Of a stretch of DNA of 64,000 nucleotides, positions 42,701 to 51,307 are shown in pieces. The translations under genes were made by a program, and so were the position numbers. A model generated the notes under the pieces. The model was not told the DNA's origin and did not search any database. It saw nothing but the letters and a program-made list of their open reading frames with translations. Location: positions 310,001 to 374,000 of the forward strand of contig NZ_JAVRIA010000001.1 of NCBI RefSeq assembly GCF_031846265.1, in the 5' to 3' direction. How positions within the stretch are numbered: position 1 is the first letter of the stretch; each line of letters starts with the position of its first letter. This DNA comes from Microcosmobacter mediterraneus (lineage in GTDB: Bacteria; Bacteroidota; Bacteroidia; Flavobacteriales; Flavobacteriaceae).

Positions 42701-43092
42701 ACTGTAATAGTGGTATTATGAACAAAACGTTTTGCTGTTTCTTTGACTACAGCAAAAGCTTCTGGTAAGATGTCGTTAAGTACATCTTCAGTAATGGCAT
42801 AAACCTCGTCATTAATACGGTCTATTTCTAAATAAATATCTTCTCGCTCATCAATATCTTCTGTTGTTTCTGCCTTAGTTTTAAGCTCATCAATTTTAGC
42901 GTGAAGTGGTTGACGTGCCTCTGCTATTTTTGTTTTAAACTCCTGGGTTTTATCTCTAAGCGCATCATGTGATAAACTCTCGAGTTTAGACTCAAAAGAT
43001 TTTACCTGTTCTACAATAGGCATAATGCCTTTTACATCTTGTTTTGATTTGTCTCCGACAAATACTTTTAATACAGAATTTAGTAAACTCAT
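39733..43092 (-). CDS. secA: Preprotein translocase ATPase SecA, without the usual zinc tail
   Basis: SecA drives secretory proteins through SecYEG. The 1119-residue protein has Walker A MQTGEGKT, the DEVDSVLVDDARTPLI block, the second helicase half with TNMAGRGTDI and VGTERHDSRRVDRQLRGRAGRQGD. It is longer than E. coli SecA (901), as is usual in Bacteroidota because of insertions. The normal C-terminus GRNDPCPCGSGKK...C..C is replaced: GRND is kept but followed by RVTIKHVISGENKTVKYKQ, so the zinc-binding cysteines are gone. A -7 box lies at 43182-43190. Confidence 0.97.
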   Translation of the reverse strand: MSLLNSVLKVFVGDKSKQDVKGIMPIVEQVKSFESKLESLSHDALRDKTQEFKTKIAEARQPLHAKIDELKTKAETTEDIDEREDIYLEIDRINDEVYAITEDVLNDILPEAFAVVKETAKRFVHNTTITVQANAFDREISGSKDYVTLDGDSATWANSWDAAGKPITWDMIHYDVQLIGGVALHQGKIAEMQTGEGKTLVATLPVYLNALAGKGVHLVTVNDYLAKRDSAWMAPIFEFHGLSVDCIDYHQPNSAARKKAYNADITYGTNNEFGFDYLRDNMSHSPDDLVQRPHHYAIVDEVDSVLVDDARTPLIISGPIPKGDEHEFTELKPKVSELVEVQRKYLVGVLAEAKKLIAEGDTKEGGFKLLRVFRGIPKNKALIKFLSEEGIKLLLQKTENFYMQDNNREMPKIDAELYYVIDEKNNQVELSDKGVEFLSGKDNPDFFVMPEMGIEVAKIEDAGLSKEEEAEKKEELFRDFSVKSERIHTLNQLLKAYALFEKDIQYVVMENKVMIVDEQTGRIMDGRRYSDGLHQAIEAKENVKIEDATQTFATVTLQNYFRMYRKLSGMTGTAVTEAGEFWEIYKLDVVEIPTNRPIARDDRQDLVYKTKREKYNAVIDDVVNMSNAGRPVLIGTTNVEISELLGKMLSIRKIPHNVLNAKQHKKEAEIVDEAGRSGQVTIATNMAGRGTDIKLSDEVKAAGGLAIVGTERHDSRRVDRQLRGRAGRQGDPGSSQFYVSLEDNLMRLFGSERIAKMMDRMGLKEGEVIQHSMISKSIERAQKKVEENNFGVRKRLLEYDDVMNAQREVVYKRRRHALHGERLRVDLANMIFDTSEGIANTNKEADDFKNFEFELIRYFSMSSPISEAEFKKMAPQEIAGTIYKAAFAHYRDKMQRNAELAFPVIENVYENQRDKYKRIVVPFTDGVKNLQVVTDLEKAYETKGTQLINDFEKNITLAIVDDAWKTHLRKMDELKQSVQLAVHEQKDPLLIYKFEAFELFKSMIDQVNKDVISFLFKGEIPTETQNTIREAGARKQEKLQTQKDEIPNMDERAAQSRAAGAGTSRQQQQVVETIVRERPKIGRNDRVTIKHVISGENKTVKYKQAEPLIAKGEWVLVEE

Positions 43093-43181
43093 CTGTTGGT
43101 ATATTTTGGTTTTTAGTGCTTAATGATATGCCTTTAGCACTAGCTTTTTATTTTAAATCTTATGAATAACCATTAAGGTAC

Positions 43182-43190
43182 CCAAAGATA
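43182..43190 (-). promoter_or_regulatory. -7 promoter box of secA
   Basis: The minus strand reads TATCTTTGG, matching TAnnTTTG. It predicts a leader of about 80 nt before the secA ATG. Confidence 0.45.
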
Positions 43191-43222
43191 CATTTTGTGT
43201 TAGGTCTATGAAAGATAGCCAC

Positions 43223-43253
43223 AAAAAAAAGTCTCTATTAGAGACTTTTTTTT
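43223..43253 (-). terminator. Terminator after the DUF2795 gene
   Basis: AAAAAGTCTCT and AGAGACTTTTT pair around a short loop with A and T tracts on both sides; on the minus strand it follows the DUF2795 gene. Confidence 0.8.
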
Positions 43254-43270
43254 ACTATTCTTTTTATTAT

Positions 43271-43492
43271 TTAATATTCGTCCTCATTCCAGAGGTAATC
43301 TTCGTCTGTTGGATAATCTGCCCAGATTTCTTCGATAGAGTCATAAGAGTCGCCTTCGTCTTCAATAGCTTGTAGGTTTTCAACCACTTCTAATGGAGAT
43401 CCGGTTCTAATAGCGTAATCTATCAATTCGTCCTTTGTAGCTGGCCAAGGTGCATCACTTAAATAAGATGCTAATTCTAATGTCCAATACAT
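43271..43492 (-). CDS. DUF2795-like small acidic protein
   Basis: The 73-residue protein begins MYWTLELASYLSDAPWPATKDELIDYAIRTG, cut here in sense to its first helices, and matches the DUF2795 pattern (a short helical domain found in many bacteria, function unknown). The second half is very acidic (DEGDSYDSIEEIWADYPTDEDY). It is a single gene with its own terminator. Because the excerpts are short, homology is judged mainly from the WPATKDELIDYA core. Confidence 0.8.
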   Translation of the reverse strand: MYWTLELASYLSDAPWPATKDELIDYAIRTGSPLEVVENLQAIEDEGDSYDSIEEIWADYPTDEDYLWNEDEY

Positions 43493-43592
43493 TCTTTATT
43501 CGTTTTAATTTTTTGCAAAAATAAATTTTTAGTTTAAAAAGTCAAGAAAAAAATGAATTAATTAATCATTAATATAAAGAGCGTTTAATTTT

Positions 43593-43621
43593 CTCCTACA
43601 CTTATAGTGTTTAAAAGGAGT
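43593..43621. repeat. Imperfect hairpin downstream of the adenosyltransferase gene
   Basis: CTCC and GGAG enclose an inner stem ACACT / AGTGT with loop TAT. There is no T tract, so terminator function is doubtful. Confidence 0.3.
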
Positions 43622-43651
43622 TTGAGAAAATAAATAATCACTTAAAAATAA

Positions 43652-44227
43652 CTATGATTCCTTTTTAGGAATCCACTTTATTTCTTCTGCTTGTAAATCG
43701 TAGGTCAACTTCCGTGCCAATACAAAAAGATAATCTGAAAGGCGGTTAATATACATCAATGTTTCAGCTTGAAAAGGCTCTAATTCATTGAGTGCAGAAG
43801 CTAAACGCTCACCTCTTCTGCAAACACAACGTGCTATGTGACAGAATGACACAGTTTGATGTCCACCTGGTAATACAAAATGCGTCATTTGAGGTAATTG
43901 AGCATTCATAGCATCCATTTCTTTTTCTAAGAGCTCAATATCATCATTAGATATTTTAGGAATATTTAAGCGTTGTTTGCCACTTTTTAGTAAAGCTTTC
44001 TCAGGATCTGTTGCTAAAATTGCACCAACAGTGAATAAACGATTCTGAATTTCCATGAGAATAGACTTATGATGTTTATCTATTTCTTGGTCTCGGATGA
44101 GTCCAATGTATGAATTTAGTTCGTCTATGGTACCATAACTATCAATACGAATATGATGCTTTGGTACACGTGTTCCGCCAAATAGGGCAGTAGTTCCTCT
44201 ATCTCCTGTTTTAGTATAAATTTTCAT
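43652..44227 (-). CDS. Cob(I)alamin adenosyltransferase, PduO type
   Basis: The 191-residue enzyme attaches the adenosyl group of ATP to cob(I)alamin or cob(I)yrinic acid diamide. It starts with the ATP-binding MKIYTKTGDRGTTALFGG and has the conserved DSYGTIDELNSYIG, FVLPGGH and CVCRRGERL helices. No other cobalamin genes are near. Its ATG lies three bases after a TATCTTTAC box (44231-44239 on the minus strand), suggesting a leaderless transcript. Confidence 0.93.
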   Translation of the reverse strand: MKIYTKTGDRGTTALFGGTRVPKHHIRIDSYGTIDELNSYIGLIRDQEIDKHHKSILMEIQNRLFTVGAILATDPEKALLKSGKQRLNIPKISNDDIELLEKEMDAMNAQLPQMTHFVLPGGHQTVSFCHIARCVCRRGERLASALNELEPFQAETLMYINRLSDYLFVLARKLTYDLQAEEIKWIPKKES

Positions 44228-44230
44228 ATT

Positions 44231-44239
44231 GTAAAGATA
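44231..44239 (-). promoter_or_regulatory. Variant -7 box of the adenosyltransferase gene
   Basis: The minus strand reads TATCTTTAC, then AAT, then the ATG. The spacing is identical to that at 2495-2509. Confidence 0.4.
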
Positions 44240-44346
44240 ACTCTTAAAAGAGAAAGGCTAAAAATGTTGAAGCTATTAATTGTTGAAATGTTTAGGCTTT
44301 AGCTGTAAGCAATAGGCTTTGAGTATTCCTTGTAATTAATAAACTC

Positions 44347-44416
44347 CACTAACCACTAACCACTAACCACTAACAACTAACCACTAACCACTAACCACTA
44401 ACCACTAACCACTAAC
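44347..44416. repeat. Tandem repeat of a 7-base unit
   Basis: Ten copies of CACTAAC run head to tail, with a single variant (AACTAAC, fifth unit). The array directly abuts the stop codon of the LolD-type gene. The unit is not a multiple of three, so it is not coding in any sensible way. Confidence 0.95.
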
Positions 44417-45099
44417 TACTGCCTCGTATCACTTTCTATAATACCATCACGTAATCTTATAACACGCTTGGCATGCGCAGCAATATCTTCTTCATGTGTT
44501 ACCATAATTACTGTGTTCCCAGCTTTATGGATTTCATCAAAAAGATTCATTATTTCGAAACCTGTTTTAGAATCTAAGTTACCAGTCGGCTCATCTGCCA
44601 AGATTATTGAAGGTTTATTAACCAAAGCTCTACCTACAGCTACACGTTGTCGCTGACCACCTGAAAGCTGGTTTGGTTTATGATCCATTCTGTCTGCTAA
44701 ACCAACATCTGTAAGAACTTCTTCAGCTCTAATAACACGTTGTTTTTTTGAAGCTCCTGCATATATCATAGGTAAAGCAACATTGTCTAAAGCAGTTGTT
44801 CTTGGTAATAAGTTAAAGGTTTGGAATACGAAACCTATTTCTGTATTTCTTATATCAGCTAGTTCATCATCAGTCATTTGGCTAACGTCATTTCCGTTTA
44901 GAATATAAGAACCAGCAGTGGGAGTATCTAAACAACCCAAAAGATTCATTAGTGTAGATTTACCAGAACCAGATGGTCCCATTATGGCAACATACTCACC
45001 ACGATCAATATCTAAGTCAATACCTTTAAGTACATGAACGGTTTCTTGCCCTAATTGAAAATCTCTAATGATTCCTCTTATTTTAATAACGTTACTCAT
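44416..45099 (-). CDS. ABC transporter ATPase, LolD/MacB type
   Basis: The 227-residue ATPase has Walker A GPSGSGKST, signature LSGGQRQR, Walker B ILADEPTGNLD and the H-loop VTHEED. The length and the EPTGNLD motif place it among LolD, MacB and FtsE. Such ATPases move lipoproteins or extrude substrates together with an FtsX-fold permease, which is not encoded nearby. The 7-base tandem repeat starts at its stop codon. Confidence 0.88.
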   Translation of the reverse strand: MSNVIKIRGIIRDFQLGQETVHVLKGIDLDIDRGEYVAIMGPSGSGKSTLMNLLGCLDTPTAGSYILNGNDVSQMTDDELADIRNTEIGFVFQTFNLLPRTTALDNVALPMIYAGASKKQRVIRAEEVLTDVGLADRMDHKPNQLSGGQRQRVAVGRALVNKPSIILADEPTGNLDSKTGFEIMNLFDEIHKAGNTVIMVTHEEDIAAHAKRVIRLRDGIIESDTRQ

Positions 45100-45181
45100 A
45101 GACGCAATTTTTATTGGTTGATAAGATACATTGCAAGATACTAGATTTTGCTCTTAATAAGACGTTAAACTTTACGACTTG

Positions 45182-45949
45182 TTACACTCTTATTTTAAAA
45201 TGTTGTTTGGGTTGTTCTTGCCTAAAAAAGACAAATCCCCAAAAAAATGTATCAATACTTAGGGTAACCTTAGGATGAGCTTTAATTATATTCCAAGCTT
45301 TTGTCATGCCTTTAGACCAATAAATATCGTCAAAAATAAAAACTGAGTTATTAGTAGCTTTTGCTAGAAGCATTTCAAAATAATCTATTGTAGCGGCTTT
45401 ATTATGGTGACCATCAAAGAAAATAAAATCAAAATGAGTTTGAGTTAAAGTTGGAATTACGTCTTTAAAATGACCACTTAAAAAATTGACATTATTTAGG
45501 CTTTTACAGAGTGAATTTTTGGTGAAATCTGAAGTTTGTGGGCATCCTTCTATAGTAGTTATCTCACTTTCTGTATGTCCAAGTGCCATAGCATTAGTTG
45601 CTACACCTAATGACGTACCAAGTTCTAGAGCGATATTTGGTTTAAAATAATCGAATATACGATACATTAAATACATACTTTTATCTAAACTCGCAGAAGT
45701 CTTTGCAATATTTGAAACTGCTCTTGAGTTGGTTTTAAAAGTTTTTGATCCTTCACCCAAATCATTTACATTAATAGTCTCATTAGAATTGATTAATGAA
45801 GTTTTATAGGATTGAAGTATAGAATAATCTTTGTTTTTAGAGGTGTTATAAAAACATTTAGTTAACAAATCGTAAACGAATGGCGAATGCACACCATGTT
45901 GGTTGGTTGATTTTATTAAGAATTTTAAATAGGCTAGTGTTTGATACAT
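45182..45949 (-). CDS. Class I SAM-dependent methyltransferase
   Basis: The 255-residue protein has a SAM motif IALELGTSLGVATNAMA and a second motif FDFIFFDGHHNKAATIDYFE, typical of O-methyltransferase-like proteins. The substrate is unknown. The chosen ATG at 45949 follows the stop of the ABC-F gene by one base (TAATATG), which suggests coupling; a longer reading from 46003 runs into the ABC-F coding sequence. Confidence 0.78.
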   Translation of the reverse strand: MYQTLAYLKFLIKSTNQHGVHSPFVYDLLTKCFYNTSKNKDYSILQSYKTSLINSNETINVNDLGEGSKTFKTNSRAVSNIAKTSASLDKSMYLMYRIFDYFKPNIALELGTSLGVATNAMALGHTESEITTIEGCPQTSDFTKNSLCKSLNNVNFLSGHFKDVIPTLTQTHFDFIFFDGHHNKAATIDYFEMLLAKATNNSVFIFDDIYWSKGMTKAWNIIKAHPKVTLSIDTFFWGFVFFRQEQPKQHFKIRV

Positions 45950-45950
45950 A

Positions 45951-47810
45951 TTAAGATTCAAATTTTTCAGAAAGCTCAAACCAACGCAACTCTTTGGTTT
46001 CAATCATAGATATAATTACTTGCAATTCTTCAGATAAATTATTGATATCGTCTTGGCTTAATGTGGCATCATTAAATTTTGCTTCAAGCGCTTTTTTATC
46101 GAGCTCTAGTGATCGTATTTTACTCTCTAAATTTTTAAGTTCTTTTTGTTCATTGTAAGAAAGTTTGTTTTCTTTATTTTGTTTAGAACTGTTATTATTA
46201 TTGTTGAATTTGGTTTCATTGATTTTAGGTGTGCTTTTTTTGTACTCACGATAATCTGAATAATTACCAGGAAAATCTGAGACTACACCATCACCTTCGA
46301 ATACAAATAAATGATCTACGATTTTATCCATAAAATAACGATCATGTGATACCACAAGTAAACACCCTGGAAAATCTAATAGAAAGCTTTCTAGAATGTT
46401 TAATGTTACAATATCTAAATCGTTTGTAGGCTCATCAAGAATTAAAAAGTTAGGATTCTGAATCAAAACTGTGCATAAATACAATCGTTTGCGTTCTCCA
46501 CCACTGAGCTTTTCAACATAGTCGTACTGTTTTTTTCTGTCAAATAAAAAACGCTCCAGTAACTGTTGCGCGCTTATTTGCCTGCCTTTTGCTAAAGGTA
46601 TATAATCTCCAAACTCTCTGATGACTTCGATGACTTTTTGCTGAGGTTTAATAATAATACCATCCTGATTGTAATAACCAAACTTAACAGTATCACCAAC
46701 GACAACTTTTCCAGAATCGGGTTCAAATTGTTTAGTTAAGATATTAAGAAATGTGGTTTTGCCAGTTCCGTTTTTACCAATAATACCAATGCGTTCCCCT
46801 TTTTTAAATGTGTAGTCAAACCCCTTTAATATAGACTTATCTTCAAATGTTTTTGATACATTATGAAGCTCTAAGATTTTACTACCTAAACGCTTCATAT
46901 TTATTTCTAATTGTATCTCATGATCCTTACGTCTTTGATGCGCTCTAGATTTAATATCATGAAAATCGTCTATCCTAGATTTAGATTTAGTAGTGCGCGC
47001 TTTTGGTTGTCTGCGCATCCACTGCAGTTCTTTTTTGTACAATTGTTTGGCTTTACCAGTTTCAATGGCCTCTTGTGTTATACGTGCTTCTTTTTTTTCG
47101 AGGAAGTAAGAGTAATTACCTTTATAAGTGTACAAATGCCCTTGGTCTAGCTCTATAATGGTATCACAAACACGTTCTAAGAAATAACGATCGTGTGTAA
47201 CCATAAACAAAGTCATTTGAGCCGATTTAAAATACTCTTCTAACCACTCTATCATTTCTAAATCCAAGTGATTAGTTGGCTCATCTAATATTAAAACATC
47301 TGGATTACTTATTAAAGTTTGTGCTAAGGCTAAGCGTTTTTTTTGCCCACCAGACATAGTTTTTACCTTCTGATGGATGTCGTTGAGCTTTAATTGTGAT
47401 AATATTTGTTTGTATTGTGTGTCAAATTCCCATGCATTATTGCGATCCATAGCTTCGAAGGCTTCTTGATAACTGTCCTGGTCATCAGGATTTAATAAAG
47501 CCTTTTCGTAGTTGGAAATTAGTTTTAGTATTGGGAGATCTGAACTAAAAATAACCTCTTCAATCGTATTGTTTTCATTGAACTTGGGCTCTTGAGATAA
47601 AAACGTAAACTGGATTCCTTTTCTAAAAACAACCTGACCAGAATCGGTTTGGTCATGACCAGAGAGTATTTTTAGAATAGAAGTTTTACCACTACCATTT
47701 TTTGCGATGAAGGCAATTTTTTGATCTTTATGAATACTAAAGGATAAGTTGCTAAATAACTCTAGTTCTCCATAAGATTTAGAAATGTTTTCAACTGTAA
47801 GGTAGTTCAC
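45951..47810 (-). CDS. ABC-F family ATPase (Uup-like)
   Basis: The 619-residue soluble protein has two ATPase domains joined by the P-site linker helices (about 235-300): Walker A AKNGSGKTS and GKNGTGKTT, signatures MSGGQKKRLALAQ and LSGGERKRLYL. A C-terminal coiled coil (about 545-615) is typical of Uup. Members act on the ribosome or in DNA repair-linked functions. Resistance-type ABC-F proteins lack this arrangement, so a housekeeping role is favoured. Confidence 0.9.
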   Translation of the reverse strand: MNYLTVENISKSYGELELFSNLSFSIHKDQKIAFIAKNGSGKTSILKILSGHDQTDSGQVVFRKGIQFTFLSQEPKFNENNTIEEVIFSSDLPILKLISNYEKALLNPDDQDSYQEAFEAMDRNNAWEFDTQYKQILSQLKLNDIHQKVKTMSGGQKKRLALAQTLISNPDVLILDEPTNHLDLEMIEWLEEYFKSAQMTLFMVTHDRYFLERVCDTIIELDQGHLYTYKGNYSYFLEKKEARITQEAIETGKAKQLYKKELQWMRRQPKARTTKSKSRIDDFHDIKSRAHQRRKDHEIQLEINMKRLGSKILELHNVSKTFEDKSILKGFDYTFKKGERIGIIGKNGTGKTTFLNILTKQFEPDSGKVVVGDTVKFGYYNQDGIIIKPQQKVIEVIREFGDYIPLAKGRQISAQQLLERFLFDRKKQYDYVEKLSGGERKRLYLCTVLIQNPNFLILDEPTNDLDIVTLNILESFLLDFPGCLLVVSHDRYFMDKIVDHLFVFEGDGVVSDFPGNYSDYREYKKSTPKINETKFNNNNNSSKQNKENKLSYNEQKELKNLESKIRSLELDKKALEAKFNDATLSQDDINNLSEELQVIISMIETKELRWFELSEKFES

Positions 47811-47881
47811 TCTTTTTTTTTACAAATAACGGAAATAAACCAAAAACCTAATCTTTAGTTTTTATATTATTTTGGTTGCGT

Positions 47882-47889
47882 TATATTTG
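47882..47889 (+). promoter_or_regulatory. -7 promoter box of the polysaccharide locus
   Basis: TATATTTG matches TAnnTTTG and lies 18 nt before the ATG at 47908. It may drive the export genes at the head of the polysaccharide locus. Confidence 0.5.
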
Positions 47890-47907
47890 TGACTTACAGA
47901 AATTTTT

Positions 47908-48702
47908 ATGAAGCACCTTTCTATATTACTTATACTTGCTGTTTGTTTGGTTTCTTCATCATGTATACCTCTAAAAGATCAAGTGTATTACCAAAATAAA
48001 TCGGGGAGTTTAGACTCTATTTCTAGGGTTATTGAACAATCTAAACCTTATCGAGTTCAGATTAATGACATTTTAAATATTAGAATAAAAGTTTTAGACC
48101 AAGAGAATGTTGAGATTTTTAATCCAATAGGTGAAAAGAATCTGAATGCAGAATCAGCAGAACGTGCATATTTTGATGGCTTTACAGTTGATTTGGGTGG
48201 TAATATACGCATACCAGAGCTTGGAGAGCTTAACGTGCTTGGATTTACGACAAAAGAGATTGGAGAGGAAATAGAGAATAAATTATTAGAGGATCAATTT
48301 AAAGAAACGGCTAATATTTTTGTGACTGTTAAGCTCGCTGGGTTACGTTACACAACAAGTGGAGAAATGGGTAGTACTGGTACACAAGTAGTTTTCACAG
48401 ACAGATTAAATATTTATGAGGCTATAGCCAATGCTGGAGAGATTAAGATAACAGGTGACCGTAAAGATGTGATGATTATTAGACAATATCCTCATGGTCA
48501 GCAAATTCATCATATTGATTTAACTAATATTAATGCGATGTACTCACCTTATTATTATATCCAACCCAATGATATGATTTATGTTAAGCCTTTAAAGCAA
48601 AAAGTTTGGGGTACTGGTGTTACTGGACAACAAACGTTTACTTCAATAGTTGCAATTACTACTTTTATTACTACTACTATTTTGCTAATTGATCGTCTAT
48701 AA
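47908..48702 (+). CDS. Polysaccharide export lipoprotein, Wza-like
   Basis: The 264-residue outer-membrane lipoprotein (signal ending VSSSC, Cys19) begins with the export domain (VQINDILNIRIKVLDQENV) and has the SLBB-type region around residues 150-215 (LRYTTSGEMGSTGTQVVF). A membrane segment at the end (TSIVAITTFITTTILLI) is shorter than the C-terminal helix of E. coli Wza. It forms the outer-membrane exit with the Wzc-like protein encoded three bases downstream. Confidence 0.9.
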   Translation: MKHLSILLILAVCLVSSSCIPLKDQVYYQNKSGSLDSISRVIEQSKPYRVQINDILNIRIKVLDQENVEIFNPIGEKNLNAESAERAYFDGFTVDLGGNIRIPELGELNVLGFTTKEIGEEIENKLLEDQFKETANIFVTVKLAGLRYTTSGEMGSTGTQVVFTDRLNIYEAIANAGEIKITGDRKDVMIIRQYPHGQQIHHIDLTNINAMYSPYYYIQPNDMIYVKPLKQKVWGTGVTGQQTFTSIVAITTFITTTILLIDRL

Positions 48703-48705
48703 ATT

Positions 48706-51180
48706 ATGTCTGAAGAATTTGAATTAAATGATGAGTCAAAAGGCAAAATTGCTTTCGATTTCCGCGGATATTTGTTTAAAGTATTAAATCTTTGGAAACT
48801 AGTTGTTTTTTCTATTGGTGTTGCTCTTTTAATTGCCTATTTAATTAATGTAAGAAAGCAAAATGTATATCGTTTAGAGTCCTTAATTAATGTAGAAAGC
48901 GAACAAAATCCTTTTTTCACAGCAAATACGAGTATTTCATTTAATTGGGGCGGCGTTTCTGGTAAAGTAGGAAAAGTGATAACTGCTATTAAAACTAGAA
49001 CGCATAATGAGGCAGTAGTTGATTCCTTAGAGTTTTATATGAATTACTATGTACAAGGAAAATATAGATTAATAGATATATACAAAGAGGCGCCTTTTGT
49101 ATTTGAGATTAATAAATCCTATGGTCAAATCTTAGGGACACCAATACTAATAAAATTTAAGGGTTCTGATCAATTCGAAATTTCTATACCCAATACGCTT
49201 AATACCTTTATGGTTCAACGTTACAAAGATAAACAAAGGTACAGAATTGATAACGTTAATAATACTTACAAAGCAACCTACAGTTTTAATGATTCTATAA
49301 AGCTTCCATTTTTAAATGGTATTATTAAACAAAGAACAAACAAAGTCGTAAGTAAGGATTCAGAATATTTTCTTCAGTTCTCAAATTTCGATGGTGTCGT
49401 AAATTCATATAAGACTACTATAGCAATACGACCATTCAGTTCTTCATCATCAGTGTTACAATTATCTCTATCGGGTACAAATAAGGCAAAAATTGTAGAC
49501 TATTTAAACGCTACTGCATCTGTTTTAAGTAAGGTAGAATTAAAACGAAAAAATTTATACGCCTCTAATACTATAAAGTTTATAGATAGCAGTTTAGAGG
49601 CCGTAAATATGAATTTAAAGGGATTTTCTGATGAAATGAACGACTTTAGAAAAAAGAATAAAGTCTTTGATGTAAATGAAGAGATGCTGAATTTATCTGA
49701 AAAACTTAAGAATTATGATTTGCAAAAAGAGGACGAAAATACCAAACTTCAATATTTAAATCGTTTAGAAGACTACTTGCAATCAAAAACAGATTACACT
49801 AATATTGCAGCACCATCATCTGTTGGAATTTCAGAAAATAATATAGCAGCGAGTGTATCTAAAATCATAGGGTTATCTATAGATCGGCAACGTTTAGAGT
49901 ATACTACCAAAGAGAGTTCGCCATTATTTAAGGATTTAGATCGACAAATAAGTGCAGAAAAAAATGTGTTATTAGAAAATATTACTTCAACGCGCAGCAC
50001 CATCAGTTTACAATTAAATTCTATATCTAGAAAAATAGCCAATCTAGAAGCTCAATTACAAGGTTTACCAGAAGATCAGCAAGAATACCTTAAGATTCAA
50101 CGTAAAATGAATATAAGCCAAGAGGCTTATGATGTCTATTTGGCAAAACGAAGTGAGGCCGCTATTGTTAAAGCAGCAAATGTCTCAGATATTGCTATTA
50201 TTGATGAAGCTAAGGATATTGGAGGTGGCAAAATAGGACCTAATAAGTCCTTAAATTATATGATGGCTTTGATGATGGGCTTTTTTATTCCAATGTTTTT
50301 CATTTTTGTGATTTATCTTTTGGATAATACCATTCATGGTTCAGATGAAGTAGAGCAATTATCCACCATACCCATTTTAGGTTTAATTGGTAAGTATAAT
50401 TACAAAAATAACTTAGTGGTTTTTGAGAAACCAAAATCTGCAGTTGCAGAGTCTTTCAGATCTATGCGTTCTAGTTTACAATTTATTTTCAAAAATCAAG
50501 GTTTTGAGAATAGAGGTAAAGCATTAATGATAACCTCTTCTGTTAGTGGTGAAGGCAAAACGTTTTGCTCTATAAACATGTCTACAGCCTATGCACTCTC
50601 AGGTAAAAAAACGATATTACTAGGGTTAGATTTAAGAAAGCCTAAAATTTTTGGAGATTTTGATATTACCAATGATAAAGGTGTGGTTAATTACCTAATA
50701 GACGATGTTAGTTTAGACGATATTATTTTTAAATCTCACATTCCTAATTTAGATATTATTCCATCAGGACCAGTACCACCCAATCCTTCCGAGCTACTCA
50801 TGAGTAACAGAATGCGTGATTTAATGACGCGTTTAAAAGAAGATTATGATATGTTGGTACTAGATACACCGCCTTTGGGTCTTGTTACAGATGCCTTTGA
50901 GATTTCTAACTATGCTGATGCCTCTCTATTCATGATACGTTTAGATTACACAAAAAAAGGGATGTTATCACTAGTTAATGCTAAACATCGTGCTGGAGAA
51001 ATTAAGAATATTAGTTTTGTACTGAATTTTTACAAGCATAAAACAAACCATAATTATGGTTATGGTTATGGTTATGGTTATGGTTATGGCTATGGCTATG
51101 GTATTTATGGTGAAGCTTATCATGAAAATGATAAAAAATCAATTTTTAGAAGAGTTAGACGCTTTTTAAAACGAATTTAA
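48706..51180 (+). CDS. Wzc-like chain-length regulator with tyrosine autokinase domain
   Basis: The 824-residue inner-membrane protein controls glycan length and export. It has a Wzz-type N-terminal part (first membrane segment about 30-48, coiled coils about 290-500, second segment about 520-542) and a BY-kinase domain with Walker A SGEGKT (614-619), Walker A' LGLDLRKP (about 638-645) and Walker B LVLDTPP (717-723). The C-terminal tail, which carries autophosphorylation tyrosines in such kinases, contains eight consecutive Tyr-Gly pairs (784-799) encoded by a hexamer repeat. No phosphatase gene of the Wzb type is nearby. Confidence 0.92.
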   Translation: MSEEFELNDESKGKIAFDFRGYLFKVLNLWKLVVFSIGVALLIAYLINVRKQNVYRLESLINVESEQNPFFTANTSISFNWGGVSGKVGKVITAIKTRTHNEAVVDSLEFYMNYYVQGKYRLIDIYKEAPFVFEINKSYGQILGTPILIKFKGSDQFEISIPNTLNTFMVQRYKDKQRYRIDNVNNTYKATYSFNDSIKLPFLNGIIKQRTNKVVSKDSEYFLQFSNFDGVVNSYKTTIAIRPFSSSSSVLQLSLSGTNKAKIVDYLNATASVLSKVELKRKNLYASNTIKFIDSSLEAVNMNLKGFSDEMNDFRKKNKVFDVNEEMLNLSEKLKNYDLQKEDENTKLQYLNRLEDYLQSKTDYTNIAAPSSVGISENNIAASVSKIIGLSIDRQRLEYTTKESSPLFKDLDRQISAEKNVLLENITSTRSTISLQLNSISRKIANLEAQLQGLPEDQQEYLKIQRKMNISQEAYDVYLAKRSEAAIVKAANVSDIAIIDEAKDIGGGKIGPNKSLNYMMALMMGFFIPMFFIFVIYLLDNTIHGSDEVEQLSTIPILGLIGKYNYKNNLVVFEKPKSAVAESFRSMRSSLQFIFKNQGFENRGKALMITSSVSGEGKTFCSINMSTAYALSGKKTILLGLDLRKPKIFGDFDITNDKGVVNYLIDDVSLDDIIFKSHIPNLDIIPSGPVPPNPSELLMSNRMRDLMTRLKEDYDMLVLDTPPLGLVTDAFEISNYADASLFMIRLDYTKKGMLSLVNAKHRAGEIKNISFVLNFYKHKTNHNYGYGYGYGYGYGYGYGIYGEAYHENDKKSIFRRVRRFLKRI
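51055..51102 (+). repeat. Hexamer tandem repeat encoding the Tyr-Gly tail
   Basis: Eight units of TATGGT (two read TATGGC) run in frame inside the kinase gene. Slippage in units of six bases would keep the frame and change the number of Tyr-Gly pairs. Confidence 0.92.
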
Positions 51181-51271
51181 CCGTATTATTAGTTGTATAA
51201 ACCACTTAAAGGATAAGAGTTAACATACATCGATTTTATATAAAAAAAAATTAAAGGTTGTAGTTTTTACT

Positions 51272-51280
51272 TAGATTTGC
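51272..51280 (+). promoter_or_regulatory. -7 promoter box before the sugar dehydrogenase gene
   Basis: TAGATTTGC matches TAnnTTTGC and lies 27 nt before the ATG at 51308, suggesting a second promoter inside the polysaccharide locus. Confidence 0.55.
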
Positions 51281-51307
51281 CCACGTTATATCATAATAAC
51301 ATAGAAT

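Noticed and set aside
44347..44416. Possible CRISPR array
   Set aside because: The unit is only seven bases with no spacers, and no cas genes are present.
45950..46003. Longer start for the methyltransferase gene at 46003
   Set aside because: It would overlap the conserved end of the ABC-F gene, while ATG 45949 directly follows that gene's stop codon.
45951..47810. Antibiotic-resistance ABC-F protein
   Set aside because: The Uup-like linker and C-terminal coiled coil fit a housekeeping member better.
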